This document shows, in pieces, positions 13,677 through 20,167 of a DNA stretch of 20,167 bases. The notes under the pieces were generated by a model. The model made no database searches and was not told where the DNA came from. It was given only the letters and a program-made list of their open reading frames with translations. The stretch's first letter is position 1, and the number at the start of each line of letters is the position of its first letter. The position numbers and the translations under genes were made by a program. The DNA lies in contig JAYUGL010000005.1 of the NCBI GenBank assembly GCA_043738385.1, positions 1-20,167 on the forward strand, written 5' to 3'. Source of the DNA: JANYCD01 sp043738385 (lineage in GTDB: Bacteria > Pseudomonadota > Gammaproteobacteria > Burkholderiales > Rhodocyclaceae).

Positions 13677-15253
13677 GCGGCTACCTTTTCTTTGCGCCTG
13701 GTCTTCTTGCCATTGTTCTCGCGGCCTGCTCGCTCGCTGCGGATACGCTCCAGCAGTACGCTGGCGGGTTCGTCGCTGGGGTCTTGCGGCACGAGCTGGC
13801 CGGAGAAGGCGGCTTTGAGGATATTTTTGCGTTGGGCGGCGGATTGCTTTAGCGAGTGTTCTATCGCATCGCCTTGATGGTCTGCTTGTTCTTTCGCGGA
13901 TAGTAGTAGCTCAACAATTTCCAGTTGCTCTTTAAATGTGGGGACGGGAACAGCAAGATTTGAAAACCTGCCAAGGCTGACTTTCTTTTGTGCGACGCCT
14001 TGAGTCATCGGCTGAATCTGCATTTGACCAATGTAGGAGTTGATGACCGTTGCTAAAAAATGTGGGGCCATCAAATCTTCACTGCACCTCACCTTGATGC
14101 AGTCTGCCGTGATGATCGCCATAGGCTGATCGGCGGGGTAAACATCGGCATCGCCCGGCGGCTCGCCCATCTTGGTCACCAGAACATCACCGCCTTTAAT
14201 ACTGTGCGCCGATAACTCAGCCGCCTTTTCTGGAGTGACAAATTTTGCGTGTTTGCCACCATATCTCCCCGACCGGATGTTACGAACAAAAACCAGAGGA
14301 ACGCCAGCATCCCGATAGTCCGGTACTTTCAAGTTGCTCCCAAATGGACCAATCGCAAGGCTGTATGGCTCGTCCGCAGCAATTTGTTCCAGACTCGCCC
14401 ATACCCATCTTTCTGGCAACTCGGGCATCTTGGCAATATCGGGAGCGACGGGTTCGGGGTATTTGGCTTGCCAGTCCTTGGGCGGAACTTTGCCTTGTTC
14501 GGCGAACTTGGCGAGTTGTTTGGTTTGCCAGCGGGCGCGGCGTTGCTGGAGGATGCGTTGCAGCAGTTGGACACCGCTTTCTTCGGGCTTGTTCTGCTCG
14601 CGCCACTCTGCAGTCAGCGCGCCTTCCACGGCAGCCTTGAGCAAGGACTGACGGTATTGCCCCAGCTTCTTCTGCGCCGCCTTGAGTTCGGCCACACCGG
14701 CATCCAGGTCGGAGAGCAGCTCTTCGAGTTTTTCGACGATCCGGGTTTGTTCGGCGCGAGGTGATATCGCTATTTGATGCGAAGCTAATCCGCTACTTTT
14801 GATGTTGTTGATATTCGAGCCAGCCGATATATCAGAGATTAACTTTCGATAATCTGTGGTTTGAAAGTAATACCCAAAATACTTATATTCAAGAACGCTT
14901 TCTGGTCGCAAAACAGTACAGAAAGCACCGAATGAAAAACTATTTTCCACACTAAAGAACTGTCCTGCCTTCCCGACCACCTCTTTGCTGCCGCTCGAAG
15001 AAGCAATAACAACATCTCCATTTCTTAGAAACTGATCGTTTGAAACATAAGACGCTGGAACAAAGACCAAAGAAGAAAAAGTTAACGCTTTACCCGTAAT
15101 GTTCGTGGCACGTAGTAACGGTATAGCCCTGTCAAAAATTGACTCTCTTGCATGCTCTTTCTTATATGTAATTCCTCGAACTAGACGCGCAACATCTTCA
15201 ATAGGCACTAGCCTCCAAGAACTCGGCAAAACTGTAGGTTCAACCAAACTCAC
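13673..15253 (-). CDS. hsdS: Type I restriction-modification specificity subunit HsdS
   Basis: The DNA-recognition subunit, 526 residues. Target-recognition domain 1 covers about 10-165, the central conserved coiled coil about 165-225 (E-Q-T-R-I-V-E-K-L-E-E-L-L-S-D-L-D and S-L-L-K-A-A-V-E-G), recognition domain 2 about 280-450, and the distal conserved coiled coil about 450-510 (K-E-Q-L-E-I-V-E-L-L and I-L-K-A-A-F-S-G-Q-L). Both half-sites of a bipartite target should therefore be read. The start is GTG at 15253, overlapping the hsdR stop by 4 bp (GTGA), with GGGAG eight bases upstream. The stop overlaps the TTG start of the AlbA_2 gene. The DNA for domain 1 is much richer in A+T than its surroundings (14821-14940 has 43 G/C of 120), which suggests that this domain was exchanged by recombination. 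The recognition sequence cannot be predicted by eye. Confidence 0.95.
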   Translation of the reverse strand: MSLVEPTVLPSSWRLVPIEDVARLVRGITYKKEHARESIFDRAIPLLRATNITGKALTFSSLVFVPASYVSNDQFLRNGDVVIASSSGSKEVVGKAGQFFSVENSFSFGAFCTVLRPESVLEYKYFGYYFQTTDYRKLISDISAGSNINNIKSSGLASHQIAISPRAEQTRIVEKLEELLSDLDAGVAELKAAQKKLGQYRQSLLKAAVEGALTAEWREQNKPEESGVQLLQRILQQRRARWQTKQLAKFAEQGKVPPKDWQAKYPEPVAPDIAKMPELPERWVWASLEQIAADEPYSLAIGPFGSNLKVPDYRDAGVPLVFVRNIRSGRYGGKHAKFVTPEKAAELSAHSIKGGDVLVTKMGEPPGDADVYPADQPMAIITADCIKVRCSEDLMAPHFLATVINSYIGQMQIQPMTQGVAQKKVSLGRFSNLAVPVPTFKEQLEIVELLLSAKEQADHQGDAIEHSLKQSAAQRKNILKAAFSGQLVPQDPSDEPASVLLERIRSERAGRENNGKKTRRKEKVAA

Positions 15254-18039
15254 GCCACCAACTCCCGATTCATCTCATCCAGCAATCCATCCAGTGGTTC
15301 GCCAAACACCGCCCACGCTTTTTGCAACCCGCCTTTGCCCGCCAGTTCGGCATAGTCAAAGTCGGCGCGACTGATGCTGCAACTGCTGGCGATGTGGTCC
15401 TTGATCAGGCGCAGCCAATCGGTTTGCTCGGGGTTGAAGGCCGTACCGCGCTGGGCGTTGTGGCGGAATATCCATTCCTGGAAGCGCTTGTCCACTTGAT
15501 CAGCGAAGGGCCGCAGTTCGCCATTTTCGCCCTCAAGACCAATGGCGAAGCGGACTAACGAAATCAGGTCGGTGAGTTGGCGCTTGGTATCTGCGCCTTT
15601 GACGCGGCTGGCCTGTACGCGTGCATAGGCGCTCCACAGACGTTCGGTAGTGAGCATCAGCGGCGGCCTGCCTAGCGCGTCGTGCAGTTCTTCGATCATG
15701 TCGAAGGTGAGGGCACGGCGCTGGTAGGGCTGCTGGTAGAAAAAACTGAGGGCGGTGATTTCGTCTTTGTGCTGCTGGATGTAGTCGGCAAAGGTCTGGA
15801 TGATTTTGTTGGCCTCGGCTTCGGCCTGGGCACTATAGCCAGAGAAGGTGATCTGATCGGTGTTGATGTGGTCGATCAATTGTTCGCGCTCGCTGCGGGC
15901 GGCTTCTATCTGATTCCGTAATTCTGGTTTGTCGAAGGGTTCGCAGGCGGCAGCCACGCGAAGGGCGCGGGCGGCTTCTAGTTCCCCTTGCGTCAGGGTT
16001 TCTTCGTCGCGACTGATGCCTTTGGCCTCGGCGGTGGCAAGAGCCGTGGCGACGATCTTGTCCGGATTGATGGCGGTGATCAAGGCCTTGCCCAGCTCCG
16101 CCACTGGAATGCCACCCGATGCTTTGGCGATGCGGGCCTGAGCCTTGTCATCCAGTTGCTTGGACAAGCGCACAAGACGGTTGGCGAGCGAAAGCAAGGT
16201 GTCGTCGTCGCGGTGGCCGATGGCGACACCTTGCAGCAAGTCCTTGAGCGGCACGCCGGGCTTCTTTTCCAGCGGCCGGCTTTCGGTCTTGAGGGACTTT
16301 TCGACGCCGACGGCGTCGACCAGCACGAAGCGGGTCTTGGCACTATCGGCACTGTTGCTGACGCGCTTGAGATCGTCGAAGCTGAGGCTGCGCACGCCGC
16401 GGCCCTTCATTTGCTCGTAGTAGCCCTTGCTGCGCACGTCGCGCATGAAGAGCAGCACTTCCAAGGGTTTTACGTCGGTGCCGGTGGCGATCATGTCCAC
16501 CGTCACGGCGATGCGCGGGTGGTAGTCGTTGCGGAAGCTGCTGAGAATGCTGTCGGTGTCTTCGTCGGAGCGGTAGGTGACTTTTTTGCAGAAGGCGTTG
16601 CCCTGTCCATATAGCTCGCGCACGATGTTGATGATGTCGTCGGCGTGGCTGTCGGTCTTGGCGAAGATCAAGGTCTTGGGCACTTCTTTCCGGCTGGGGA
16701 AAATCCTGGTCTCCATCGCCGTCTTCATGGCCTGGATGACCTGCCGAATCTGGCTGAGATTCACTACGGAGCGATCAAGTTCCTTGCCGGTGTAGGGGGT
16801 GTCTTCCTCGGTTTCGCTCCAGCGTTTTTTGCGAGTTTGACGGTCACGGTGATCGACCCATTCCTTGGCCTTGAGCTCGGCGCCTTTCTTGGTGATCTCG
16901 GTTTCGATTTCATACACGTCGTAGCCGACGTTAACGCCGTCGGCGACAGATTGCTCGTAGGTGTATTCGGCGACGATGTTCTCGTTAAAGAAACCGAAGG
17001 TGCGTTTATCAGGCGTAGCGGTGAGGCCGATGAGATAGGCATCGAAGTAATCCAGCACCTGCTTCCACAGGTTGTAGATGGAGCGATGGCATTCGTCGAT
17101 GATGATGAAATCGAAACTCTCGATGGGGATGGCCGGGTTGTAGCGCACGAGCTTGGCTTGCTCGCCGGTTTGGCGCACTTCATTGAGAGAGATATCTTCC
17201 GCCGAGTCGTCGATGGGCTCGCCGGAGAGGATGGAATACATACGCTGGATGGTGGAGATGCAAACCTGCGCATGGGGATCGATGGTGCTGCTTGCCAACC
17301 GCTGGACGTTGTACAGCTCGGTGAATTTGCGCCCGTCATCGGGCGGAGTGTAGGCCATGAATTCCTGATGCGCCTGTTTGCCGAGATTGCGGGTGTCCAC
17401 CAGAAACAGGATGCGCTTGGCGCCGCCGAACTTGAGCAGGCGATAGACCGAGGTGATGGCGGTGAAGGTCTTGCCTGCACCGGTTGCCATATGCACCAGA
17501 GCGCGCGGCTTGTTGAGGGCGAGAGATTTTTCCAGGCCTGTGACGGCGGTTACTTGGCAGTCTCGCAGGTTGCGCTCGGGCAAGGCTGGCAGGTGTTCCA
17601 GCAGACGGCGCCGGAGGGTTTCCGTCTGTGTGAGATATTCGGTCAGATGCTCAGGCTTGAAGAAATGAAAAATCTCCCGCGACCGTGGGTAGGGATCGCG
17701 GCCATCGGTGAAGCGAATGACCTGGCCAGTGCTCTCGAAAAGGAAAGGCAGTTGCGTGGTTTTGACCCGCCACTTCAGCGCACTCATGGCGTAGCGCTGG
17801 GTCTGGTCTTCAACAAAGGTGAGGATGGTGTTGTCGGCCTTGGCCTCAATCACGCCAACGGCTTCGCGATTGATGAACAACACATAGTCGGCGGGGCCGG
17901 TATCGGTGGGGTATTCGCGCACGGCAACGCCAAGGGCGGCACCGAGATTGATCTGCTTCATGTCCTGAATGACCCAGCCCGCTACAGCAAGCTTGGCATC
18001 TATGACAGTACGAGCCTTTGCCTCAGGCGACATCCACAT
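15250..18039 (-). CDS. hsdR: Type I restriction-modification endonuclease subunit HsdR
   Basis: The motor and nuclease subunit, which translocates DNA with ATP and cuts it when HsdM2S meets unmethylated targets. The N-terminal PD-(D/E)xK nuclease has D51 (P-A-D-Y-V-L-F) and E65-A-K67. The SF2 helicase motor has Walker A A-T-G-A-G-K-T (185-191), the D-E-C-H box (315-318) and motif VI-like K-G-R-G-V-R-S-L. The C-terminal segment (about 770-929, W-x-x-W-I-F-R-H-N style helices) resembles the EcoEI_R_C domain, pointing to the type IB (EcoEI/EcoAI) family. At 929 residues it is complete, with no frameshift. The first ATG is at 18039, but AAGG lies nine bases before a second in-frame ATG at 18033 and only three before the first, so Met3 may be the true start. 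It is the first gene of the operon, and its promoter must lie in 18040-18159. Confidence 0.95.
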   Translation of the reverse strand: MWMSPEAKARTVIDAKLAVAGWVIQDMKQINLGAALGVAVREYPTDTGPADYVLFINREAVGVIEAKADNTILTFVEDQTQRYAMSALKWRVKTTQLPFLFESTGQVIRFTDGRDPYPRSREIFHFFKPEHLTEYLTQTETLRRRLLEHLPALPERNLRDCQVTAVTGLEKSLALNKPRALVHMATGAGKTFTAITSVYRLLKFGGAKRILFLVDTRNLGKQAHQEFMAYTPPDDGRKFTELYNVQRLASSTIDPHAQVCISTIQRMYSILSGEPIDDSAEDISLNEVRQTGEQAKLVRYNPAIPIESFDFIIIDECHRSIYNLWKQVLDYFDAYLIGLTATPDKRTFGFFNENIVAEYTYEQSVADGVNVGYDVYEIETEITKKGAELKAKEWVDHRDRQTRKKRWSETEEDTPYTGKELDRSVVNLSQIRQVIQAMKTAMETRIFPSRKEVPKTLIFAKTDSHADDIINIVRELYGQGNAFCKKVTYRSDEDTDSILSSFRNDYHPRIAVTVDMIATGTDVKPLEVLLFMRDVRSKGYYEQMKGRGVRSLSFDDLKRVSNSADSAKTRFVLVDAVGVEKSLKTESRPLEKKPGVPLKDLLQGVAIGHRDDDTLLSLANRLVRLSKQLDDKAQARIAKASGGIPVAELGKALITAINPDKIVATALATAEAKGISRDEETLTQGELEAARALRVAAACEPFDKPELRNQIEAARSEREQLIDHINTDQITFSGYSAQAEAEANKIIQTFADYIQQHKDEITALSFFYQQPYQRRALTFDMIEELHDALGRPPLMLTTERLWSAYARVQASRVKGADTKRQLTDLISLVRFAIGLEGENGELRPFADQVDKRFQEWIFRHNAQRGTAFNPEQTDWLRLIKDHIASSCSISRADFDYAELAGKGGLQKAWAVFGEPLDGLLDEMNRELVA

Positions 18040-18159
18040 GTGCCTTGGTCAGTTCGAATTGCTGGTGAATTGCACTGCGTACATTCAGCATAGGGTCATT
18101 ATGCGATTTGAGAAACTCTTCGGCAGTCTATCACGCCAAAGTCCGCACCCAGAGCGCTC
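18040..18159 (-). other. Region upstream of the Type I restriction operon
   Basis: This 120-bp gap separates the ABC transporter stop from hsdR and must hold the operon promoter. A CATAAT hexamer (forward ATTATG, 18098-18103) is a possible -10 box, but no good -35 is spaced correctly. A 10-bp palindrome, AGAGCGCTCT (18151-18160), abuts the transporter stop codon. No small gene is seen. Confidence 0.35.
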
Positions 18160-19926
18160 TTAGCGCATCAACTGCAAGCTCGCGAAGTGCTGATAGAGGT
18201 CGTTGGTGCGCATCAATTCCTCATGGCTGCCGATCGCGGCAACACGGCCCTGGTCCATCACCACGATGCGGTCGGCGTGCACCACGGTGGCGAGGCGGTG
18301 GGCGATGATCAGGGTGGTGCGGTTCTGCATCAGCCGTTCCAGTGCGTGCTGGACCTGGCGTTCGCTTTCGGCGTCGAGCGCGCTGGTGGCTTCGTCGAGC
18401 AGCAACAGCGGCCGGTCGGCGAGGATAGCGCGGGCGATGGCGACGCGCTGGCGCTGGCCGCCGGAAAGGCGCACGCCGCGTTCGCCGAGATAGCTGTCGT
18501 AGCCTTCGGGCAGGCGCTCGACGAATTCGTCGGCGAAGGCGGCGACACAGGCGGCTCTGACTTCGTCGAGTGTGGCCTTAGGTCTTGCATAACGCACGTT
18601 CTCGATGACGCTGGTGGCGAAGATGACCGGCTCTTGCGGCACCAGCGCGATGTGGCGGCGCAGGGCGCCGGGGTCCAGCCTTGAAAGGGGCACGCCGTCG
18701 AAGGTAATCTCGCCTTGCTGCGGATCGTAGAAGCGCAACAGCATCTGGAACAAGGTGGTTTTGCCGGCGCCGGAAGAACCGACCAGCGCAACTTTTTCGC
18801 CGCCGTTTACATGCAGCGAGAAATGCTCCAGCGCGGGGTGGGCGGGCTGGCTGGGGTAATGAAAAGTCACGTCGCGCAGATCGAGTTCGCCGCGCGCCGG
18901 CATGGGCAGGCTGAGCGGATTTTGCGGGCTGCGGATTTCGGGTTCGGCGCGCAGCAGTTCGAGCAGGCGCTCGGTGGCGCCGGCAGCGCGCTGCAAGTCG
19001 CCGGTGACTTCGGAGAGGGTAGCGACTGCGGCGGCCACAATCGCGGCGTAGAACACGAAGGCCGAGAGTTGCCCGGCGGAGATCTTGCCGGCGAGCACGT
19101 CGTGGCCGCCGATCCACAGGATCAATGCGATGGCGCTGAACACCAGCAGCATCACCGCGGCGATGAGCGAAGCGCGCTGCTGGATGCGGCTGCGGCCGGT
19201 GGCGAAGGCCTGTTCGACGGTTTTGGCGAAGCTGGCACGGTTCTGGTCTTCATGGCCGTAGGCCTGCACCATGCGAATTTCGTGCACCGTCTCGTCGATG
19301 AAAGCGCCGATGTCGGCGACGCGATCCTGACTGGCGCGCGCCAGCTTGCGCACGCGCCGCCCGAACAGCAGGATGGGCACCACCACCAGCGGCACGCAGA
19401 GCAGCACCAGCAGGGTGAGCTTGAGGCTGGTGGCGAGCAGCAGGCCCAGCCCGCCGATCAGCAGCAGCACGTTGCGGATCGCCATCGAGGCACTGGAGCC
19501 GATCACGGTTTCAAGTTGCGTGGTGTCGTTGGTGAGGCGCGAGATCACGTCGCCGGTGCGTCCCGCCTCGAAGAAGGAGGGTGGCAGGTTCATCAGGTGG
19601 TCGAACACGCGCGCGCGCAGGTCGGCGGTGACGCGCTCACCCAGCCACGACACCTGATAGAAGCGGGTGTAGGCCGCAGTGGCCATGATGGTGATGATGA
19701 CGAACAGGCCCATCAACGCGTTGTCGAGCATGGAGGGGTCGCTGGCGACGAAGCCGCGGTCGATCACCATGCGCAGCCCCTGGCCCACCAGCAACTGGCA
19801 GGCGGCCGCGACGATCAGCGCGACGGCAGCGATGGCGATGCGCGAATGGTAGGGCCGCAGCAAATCCTGGATCAGGCGGGCGGTGGAATGGGTGGCGGTG
19901 TTTTCGGCGATTGCGGATTCCGGCAT
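18160..19926 (-). CDS. ABCB-type ABC exporter, fused membrane and ATPase domains (MsbA/BmrA-like)
   Basis: A 588-residue half-transporter that works as a dimer in the inner membrane. The six-helix exporter domain covers about 25-315, with long intracellular loops such as F-F-E-A-G-R-T-G-D-V-I-S-R-L-T-N-D (118-134). The ATPase domain covers about 345-580 and has Walker A GSSGAGKT (383-390), Q-loop Q431 (V-P-Q-E-P), signature L-S-G-G-Q (487-491), Walker B L-L-L-L-D-E (507-512) and switch H543. All catalytic residues are present. Family members export lipids, peptides or drugs; the substrate cannot be read from the sequence, and the frequently used annotation as a lipid A exporter would be only a guess. 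The ATG at 19926 has no clear Shine-Dalgarno. The gene is divergent from the oxyR-like start, but no shared regulation is visible. Confidence 0.92.
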   Translation of the reverse strand: MPESAIAENTATHSTARLIQDLLRPYHSRIAIAAVALIVAAACQLLVGQGLRMVIDRGFVASDPSMLDNALMGLFVIITIMATAAYTRFYQVSWLGERVTADLRARVFDHLMNLPPSFFEAGRTGDVISRLTNDTTQLETVIGSSASMAIRNVLLLIGGLGLLLATSLKLTLLVLLCVPLVVVPILLFGRRVRKLARASQDRVADIGAFIDETVHEIRMVQAYGHEDQNRASFAKTVEQAFATGRSRIQQRASLIAAVMLLVFSAIALILWIGGHDVLAGKISAGQLSAFVFYAAIVAAAVATLSEVTGDLQRAAGATERLLELLRAEPEIRSPQNPLSLPMPARGELDLRDVTFHYPSQPAHPALEHFSLHVNGGEKVALVGSSGAGKTTLFQMLLRFYDPQQGEITFDGVPLSRLDPGALRRHIALVPQEPVIFATSVIENVRYARPKATLDEVRAACVAAFADEFVERLPEGYDSYLGERGVRLSGGQRQRVAIARAILADRPLLLLDEATSALDAESERQVQHALERLMQNRTTLIIAHRLATVVHADRIVVMDQGRVAAIGSHEELMRTNDLYQHFASLQLMR

Positions 19927-20143
19927 GGGAGTTCAATAAATTGACGATGTGTTTCCCGATGGTACCGCGCCCGTGGTGTAAGGGGAGCGAGGGATTGCAC
20001 AGTGCGCTCTGATCAGCGGCAAAATAGTTCCGGCCTACGGTGTGATCATTCGGTGCCGCCGCATTATCACCGGACTGAACCGCGGCGCGCGGCAAGCGCT
20101 TCACTCGTCAGCGTGGAAAGAGTGCGCTTGCTATCATCCGACC
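19927..20143. other. Divergent intergenic region between the ABC exporter and the oxyR-like gene
   Basis: These 217 bp lie between divergent starts and should carry both promoters. TATCAT at 20132-20137 is a possible -10 for the plus-strand gene, but it is only 6 bp from the ATG and has no good -35. I see no repeat, RNA gene or clear operator. Confidence 0.35.
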
Positions 20144-20167
20144 ATGACCCTGACTGAACTGCGGTAT
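20144..20167 (+). CDS. oxyR: Start of a LysR-family regulator, probably OxyR (3' end outside the window)
   Basis: Only eight codons are present, M-T-L-T-E-L-R-Y, running off the window. This is the typical beginning of betaproteobacterial OxyR, the peroxide-sensing LysR-type activator, and is the first turn of its winged helix-turn-helix. Eight residues cannot exclude another LysR protein. There is no clear Shine-Dalgarno before the ATG. Confidence 0.5.

Noticed and set aside
16645..18093. Long plus-strand open frame of 482 codons opposite hsdR
   Set aside because: It is antisense to a complete hsdR with all motifs, carries no family motif and is explained by G+C-rich codon bias in the opposite strand.
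18151..18160. Ten-base palindrome AGAGCGCTCT at the end of the ABC exporter gene
   Set aside because: There is no room for a loop and no T-tract after it, so it is not a terminator; one short palindrome is not enough to call an operator.
18715..19944. Plus-strand open frame of 409 codons opposite the ABC exporter
   Set aside because: It is rich in Gly, His, Gln and Ala, typical of antisense translation of a G+C-rich gene, and the exporter on the other strand is intact.

Overview
The window looks like chromosomal DNA of a Gram-negative bacterium, most likely a betaproteobacterium. It is G+C-rich and encodes periplasmic glucan synthesis (OpgG/OpgH), a GlrK-QseG-GlrR type sensor/lipoprotein/sigma-54 activator operon, outer-membrane style lipoprotein and glycine-zipper proteins, and at the right edge the first eight codons of what reads as a betaproteobacterial-style OxyR. 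The lineage is inferred from gene content only. Almost every gene lies on the minus strand; only the two partial genes at the edges are on the plus strand.

Left part (1-6672). The C-terminal end of a membrane glycosyltransferase (plus strand, cut by the window edge) ends in a perfect 10-bp hairpin and converges on the opgG-opgH pair. Upstream of opgG are three small envelope-protein genes: a signal-peptide protein with a duplicated M-G-[YW]-x-E-I motif, a small DUF3568-like protein, and a glycine-zipper protein. In front of these is a 33-codon ORF with a strong Shine-Dalgarno sequence, coding for half a glycine zipper. All point the same way. A match to every defined position of the sigma-54 -24/-12 consensus lies just upstream (6510-6525). 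About 100 bp before its predicted start there is an inverted repeat resembling the GlrR operator.

Middle part (6673-10027). glrK, a qseG-like lipoprotein gene and glrR overlap each other by 4 bp (ATGA) and form a translationally coupled operon. GlrR keeps the GAFTGA motif needed to activate sigma-54 polymerase. The natural reading is that this system controls the neighbouring envelope/glucan cluster; no glmY-like RNA was recognised and glnB does not follow glrR, unlike in Escherichia coli. The lipoprotein gene carries two separate recent in-frame tandem duplications (30 bp and 33 bp).

Right part (10098-18039). A complete Type I restriction-modification operon runs hsdR, hsdS, a 660-codon AlbA_2/HATPase protein, hsdM. 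hsdR, hsdS and the AlbA_2 gene are coupled by 4-bp overlaps, with GTG and TTG starts; hsdM sits behind a 117-bp gap holding two inverted repeats. The HsdR C-terminus resembles the EcoEI/EcoAI (type IB) family. The first target-recognition domain of HsdS is encoded by strikingly A+T-rich DNA, and the AlbA_2 gene contains a 21-bp tandem repeat. The embedded AlbA_2 ATPase is the least explained gene in the window.

Right edge (18160-20167). An ABCB-type half-transporter (minus strand) is divergent from the oxyR-like start. No tRNA, rRNA, CRISPR array, insertion sequence or prophage gene was seen.
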